DNA of 64,000 nt. Source: Flavobacterium succinicans LMG 10402 (lineage in GTDB: Bacteria > Bacteroidota > Bacteroidia > Flavobacteriales > Flavobacteriaceae). A model generated the notes under the pieces. It made no database searches, was not told where the DNA came from, and worked only from the letters and a program-made list of their open reading frames with translations. Shown piece by piece: positions 61,326-64,000 of the stretch. The translations under genes were made by a program, and so were the position numbers. Location: the NCBI RefSeq assembly GCF_000611675.1, contig NZ_JATV01000006.1, forward strand, positions 62,001 to 126,000, in the 5' to 3' direction. The first letter of the stretch is position 1. Each line of letters begins with the position of its first letter.

Positions 61326-61772
61326 ATGATCCGAAAAGCTACCCTCAATGATCTTGATTCCTTAGCCCTGATGTTTGATCAATATTTGGTTTTTTACAAA
61401 AAAAAATCTGATATAGAACGCCATAAGAACTATTTGAAAGAACGATTAGAAAATAACGAAGCTATAGTATACATGGCTTTCGACGAACAAAACAATCCTA
61501 TTGGATTTGTATTGAATTACATCACATTTTCATCTTTGTTGCTCAACAAAATCGTGATTCTTAATGATTTATTTGTGGATACCTCTTTAAGAAAAAACGG
61601 CACCGCTAAAAAACTTATTGAAGAGACCAAAGATTTAGCAAAAAAAATAGGCGCTCCTGTCATAAGATTAAGAACCGCAAAAAATAATTTTGCCGCTCAA
61701 AATCTATATCACAAAATGGGATTTGTTAGAGACGAACATCTATATGGCTATGATTTAGCAATCACTTTATAG
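61326..61772 (+). CDS. GNAT-family N-acetyltransferase
   Basis: A 148-residue acetyltransferase of the GNAT fold. Seen: IRKATLNDLDSLALMFDQYL at the N-terminus, ILNDLFVDTSLRKNGTAKKLIEE (about 78-100) with the acetyl-CoA loop in variant form (RKNGTA for RxxGxG/A), and the C-terminal LYHKMGFVRDEHLYGYDL. The substrate is unknown. It is on its own transcript, with a strong terminator behind it. Confidence 0.88.
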   Translation: MIRKATLNDLDSLALMFDQYLVFYKKKSDIERHKNYLKERLENNEAIVYMAFDEQNNPIGFVLNYITFSSLLLNKIVILNDLFVDTSLRKNGTAKKLIEETKDLAKKIGAPVIRLRTAKNNFAAQNLYHKMGFVRDEHLYGYDLAITL

Positions 61773-61807
61773 ATCTCCGATTTTTCGATATTAAATCGTA
61801 AAGCATA

Positions 61808-61846
61808 AAAAAACTCAGAATCAATACTTGATTTTGAGTTTTTTTT
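61808..61846. terminator. Terminator after the GNAT gene
   Basis: AAAACTCAGAATCAA pairs with TTGATTTTGAGTTTT around a short loop, with A and T tracts on both sides. It suits the GNAT gene and the convergent NlpE-like gene. Confidence 0.85.
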
Positions 61847-61864
61847 GAACAAAATAAAACATTA

Positions 61865-62344
61865 TCACTCTACTTTCTTAAGAATATACAAGGAAGCTAA
61901 ATCACCTTTAACTACCTCACCTTGTCTATCCAACTGAAACAATTGATTTTCTCCAACCTTATATTGATTAGGACTATAATCCAAACCTGATAGAACCACT
62001 ATAGAACCCGATTCATCCCAAGAAAATGCTCCTTTAATTTCATTTATTTCCCCAGAACCCTTACCTAAATACTTCGTTTTTAAAACAAAAGTACCATTAA
62101 GCAACAACGATAACTCTGTTTCAATACCTTCACAATTGGCACATGGAAGTACACCTTTATAAACGCCATTCCAATCCAAAGCGTTTTGCGAAGTATCTCC
62201 TTTGGGTATTATTTTTGAGGAAGAAACTCCATCAATAGCATTCAATTCGGTTACTGAATCATTTTGGGACACTTGTTGCTCTTGTTGTTTACATGAGAAC
62301 AACAAGAATCCAGTTGCGAAAAAAAACAACACACTATATTTCAT
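61865..62344 (-). CDS. NlpE-like lipoprotein
   Basis: A 159-residue lipoprotein (signal peptide about 1-17, ending LLFSC). After a linker of about 40 residues comes an NlpE N-terminal-type domain: WNGVYKGVLPCANCEGIETELSLLL (about 58-82) with the CxxC motif, then short strands such as GTFVLKTKYLG and GAFSWDESGSIVVL. NlpE relates to copper sensing and envelope stress in E. coli; related domains in Bacteroidota have no fixed role. Its stop faces the GNAT terminator. Confidence 0.85.
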   Translation of the reverse strand: MKYSVLFFFATGFLLFSCKQQEQQVSQNDSVTELNAIDGVSSSKIIPKGDTSQNALDWNGVYKGVLPCANCEGIETELSLLLNGTFVLKTKYLGKGSGEINEIKGAFSWDESGSIVVLSGLDYSPNQYKVGENQLFQLDRQGEVVKGDLASLYILKKVE

Positions 62345-62552
62345 GGGATTTGAATTTTACGTTTAAACACCACTACTAAGATCCGTCTTGAATCCATAGT
62401 ATCTACTTTATAAATTTAAGAAAAAAAAACAGACTTTCATTAGTAATACCTAATATATAAATCAAGCAGGATCTTAATATGATACTTTTTATCACAAATC
62501 CACTCCATAAAAACACGAAAAGAAATGCTTTCCTTTTAGCTAGTCGTTTTAA

Positions 62553-63065
62553 TTATTTTTTCTCACTCACTAAGCCGGTGTAGCTTATACTTGCCCTATT
62601 GTTACTAGTAATCACTAAAGAACCTCCTCCGTCATTAAAAATGGTCAATAGGATTTTATAACTATCATTTTTCCCCTTTACGTTCGCCTTCAATTCATGT
62701 CCTTTTTTAGTTTTTTCAATGGTGTAAATATCCGGAACACCCTCAAATTTCAAACCACCCTCTCCGCCTCCATAAGGAAGACTACCTGTGGCTCGTCCAA
62801 AAAAAGGCATTTCACTTACAATCATTTCTGGAGAAAAAGAAATAAAATTAGGATTAGTGGTCAAATCAATACTTCTATATCCCATGGGAAAAGCCCTATT
62901 AGCCACAAATTGAAATTTTTGAGTAGCTAATAAACTTTCAATCTTTTTTTGCTGTGCTATCTTTTGATCATTTTTCAGTTCTTTTTTTGTTTTTTCTTGA
63001 GCATAAGAAAATCCTGTAACCAATAACAACAATAAGACAACGTGTTTTTTCAATAATGTATTCAT
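62553..63065 (-). CDS. DUF4251-family protein, exported
   Basis: A 170-residue protein with a signal peptide (about 1-22, ending FSYAQ) and a DUF4251 domain. Landmarks: ATQKFQFVANRAFPMGYRSIDLT (about 46-68), FSPEMIVSEMPFFGRATGSLPYGGGEGGLKFEG (about 76-108), and LLTIFNDGGGSLVITSNNRASISYTG near the end. The family is widespread in Bacteroidota with unknown function. A typical all-beta fold is likely. Confidence 0.88.
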   Translation of the reverse strand: MNTLLKKHVVLLLLLVTGFSYAQEKTKKELKNDQKIAQQKKIESLLATQKFQFVANRAFPMGYRSIDLTTNPNFISFSPEMIVSEMPFFGRATGSLPYGGGEGGLKFEGVPDIYTIEKTKKGHELKANVKGKNDSYKILLTIFNDGGGSLVITSNNRASISYTGLVSEKK

Positions 63066-63172
63066 AAATTGTAAATTATAGAGTTAGTAAAATTATAAGA
63101 ATCCACAGCAGCATTATCACCATTTCAAAAGTGAATAACCCTGAAAAAAGAGGAATTTGGCGTAACAAAAAA

Positions 63173-63253
63173 CAACATAGAATTATAAAAAACTAATACA
63201 GAAAATGGATTTACTTTTATCCAAAACCTATAAAAAATTACAATTCTATGTTG
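63173..63253. repeat. 12-bp inverted repeat with a 57-base loop
   Basis: CAACATAGAATT (63173-63184) and AATTCTATGTTG (63242-63253) are exact complements. It lies between two minus-strand genes, after the META gene's 3' end. It may be a transcript-end structure or the arms of a small decayed element. Confidence 0.5.
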
Positions 63254-63305
63254 CTATAGGATCAAATATCAATACTGAAATATGTATTTTTAAATGATAA
63301 CAAAA

Positions 63306-63737
63306 TTATTTTTTCTCAAAACGCATCAAAGCCACGCCTTCACCTTCAAAAGTAAGTACCTTACCGTCTTCTGATAAGGTATAAGTCGCTATTTTCTCAA
63401 GCATATTCATGTAAACCGAATCCCCATTTCCTTGACAAGCCATCATAGTCACGGCCATTTTACTGTCTTTAAACGAAATTTTATTACCTTCAGCTTGTAG
63501 CGCACCAGTGTAATTATTACAACTATTATTTCCGAAAACTTTTTTACCCGCTAGGTCAAAGTTGATCGTAGGTTTGGCATCAGGATACAAGCCCTGAAAT
63601 GCAATTCTTGGTCCGCTTATAAATGTCAATACCCATTCGCCTTGCAATGAATTAGCAGAATTTGTTGTATTTTTGGTGGTAGTACAAGAAGTGAATGTCA
63701 TAAAAATTAATGCTGTTACTAGAGAAAAATTTTTCAT
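63306..63737 (-). CDS. META-domain lipoprotein (HslJ-like)
   Basis: A 143-residue lipoprotein (signal peptide about 1-17, ending FTSC). It has a META domain: LQGEWVLTFISG (about 31-42), PTINFDLAGKKVFGNNSCNNYTGALQAEGNKISF (about 57-90), MAVTMMACQG (about 94-103) and the final strands ending LMRFEKK. HslJ in E. coli relates to heat shock and novobiocin resistance. The NNSCNNYTG motif with cysteines is typical of the family. The function here is unknown. Confidence 0.88.
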   Translation of the reverse strand: MKNFSLVTALIFMTFTSCTTTKNTTNSANSLQGEWVLTFISGPRIAFQGLYPDAKPTINFDLAGKKVFGNNSCNNYTGALQAEGNKISFKDSKMAVTMMACQGNGDSVYMNMLEKIATYTLSEDGKVLTFEGEGVALMRFEKK

Positions 63738-63854
63738 TATGTATTTATTTATTGTTGAAATGTAAATTTACTAAAACCATACCAAAATCGTTTCGAAAGA
63801 ATGCTATTTTAAAAAGTTTAATATTTAATTAAGAAAAAAAACAACCTCGAAAAA

Positions 63855-64000
63855 ATGAAAATATTAGGAATTGGATCACGAATAGAACATGAAAAACACG
63901 GTAAAGGCGTAGTAACCAATGTTACCTCAACGCAATATTGGGTTACTTTCATAGATTCTGGATTAGAAACTATTGCATTGGACGAAACGTTCCATGTTAT
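63855..64000 (+). CDS. Start of an unknown gene (runs off the window)
   Basis: Forty-eight complete codons are visible from ATG 63855. They begin MKILGIGSRIEHEKHGKGVV and continue TNVTSTQYWVTFIDSG. The phrase RIEHEKHGKGVV followed by WVTFIDSG resembles small Tudor/SH3-like domains, such as those that bind nucleic acids. The rest lies outside the window, so no function can be named. Confidence 0.6.
   Translation, partial: MKILGIGSRIEHEKHGKGVVTNVTSTQYWVTFIDSGLETIALDETFHV

Noticed and set aside
62478-62494. A fifth FNR-type box (ATGATACTTTTTATCAC)
   Set aside because: The half-sites are seven bases apart, one half ends in C, and no -7 element follows at 22 bp.
1-64000. tRNA, rRNA, CRISPR array, insertion sequence or prophage
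   Set aside because: I looked for clover-leaf ends, repeated spacers, transposase or integrase motifs and phage structural genes and found none.

Overview
The window looks like a chromosomal segment of a flavobacterium (Bacteroidota). The DNA is AT-rich, and most first genes of operons have the Bacteroidota housekeeping -7 element TAnnTTTG instead of a Shine-Dalgarno sequence. The gene content agrees: fused ccoN/ccoO, DUF349, DUF4251, DUF5606, DUF6428, OstA-like, an M14 peptidase and many lipoproteins. No rRNA, tRNA, CRISPR array, insertion sequence or prophage was seen. Most of the window is core genome.

Layout. 0-10.4 kb: partial DEAD-box helicase, M14 peptidase, NUDIX/pyrE divergent pair, SRPBCC protein, birA, the rsfS-ftsH pair, then a LUD protein-cdsA-psd-ACBP-SOD operon ending in a lipoprotein superoxide dismutase. 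10.4-11.1 kb: non-coding, with a dispersed repeat whose second copy lies at 24.1 kb. 11.1-22.6 kb: GH13 lipoprotein, OstA-like protein, class III aminotransferase, TPR protein-aroE, a probable outer-membrane protein preceded by a tandem 10-mer, a DUF349 protein and two small unknown membrane proteins. 22.6-33.9 kb: microaerobic respiration block with hemN, the cbb3 oxidase genes ccoI-S-NO-Q-P-G-H plus a TauE/SafE-like protein, and an FNR-like regulator. 33.9-42 kb: amino-acid permease, mazG, DUF5606, def, FUSC transporter, ruvX, a PAS-only protein and dapD. 42-53.3 kb: a lipopolysaccharide/surface-glycan region with ten glycosyltransferase-like genes and a Kdo-kinase-like gene, partly in tail-to-tail pairs. 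53.6-57 kb: a DUF547 protein and an arsenic operon (arsR-DUF6428-phosphatase/arsenate reductase-ACR3). 57-64 kb: a BBP2-like porin, a SulP transporter with beta-carbonic anhydrase, a GNAT enzyme, three small envelope proteins and the start of one more gene.

The strongest system-level signal is regulatory. Four 14-bp palindromes of the form ATGAT-N4-ATCAT sit before hemN, ccoS, ccoI and the PAS-only gene, each exactly 22 bp upstream of a TAnnTTTG-like -7 element. That places them near -41.5, the class II activator position. The FNR-like regulator at 33184-33864 is the obvious candidate to bind them. It keeps three of the four E. coli FNR cluster cysteines at conserved spacing and has serine at the fourth place. 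Three genes (helicase, pyrE and the unknown gene at 21626) have the -7 element exactly four bases before ATG, which predicts leaderless mRNAs. I did not find a clearly new multi-gene defence or mobile system here.
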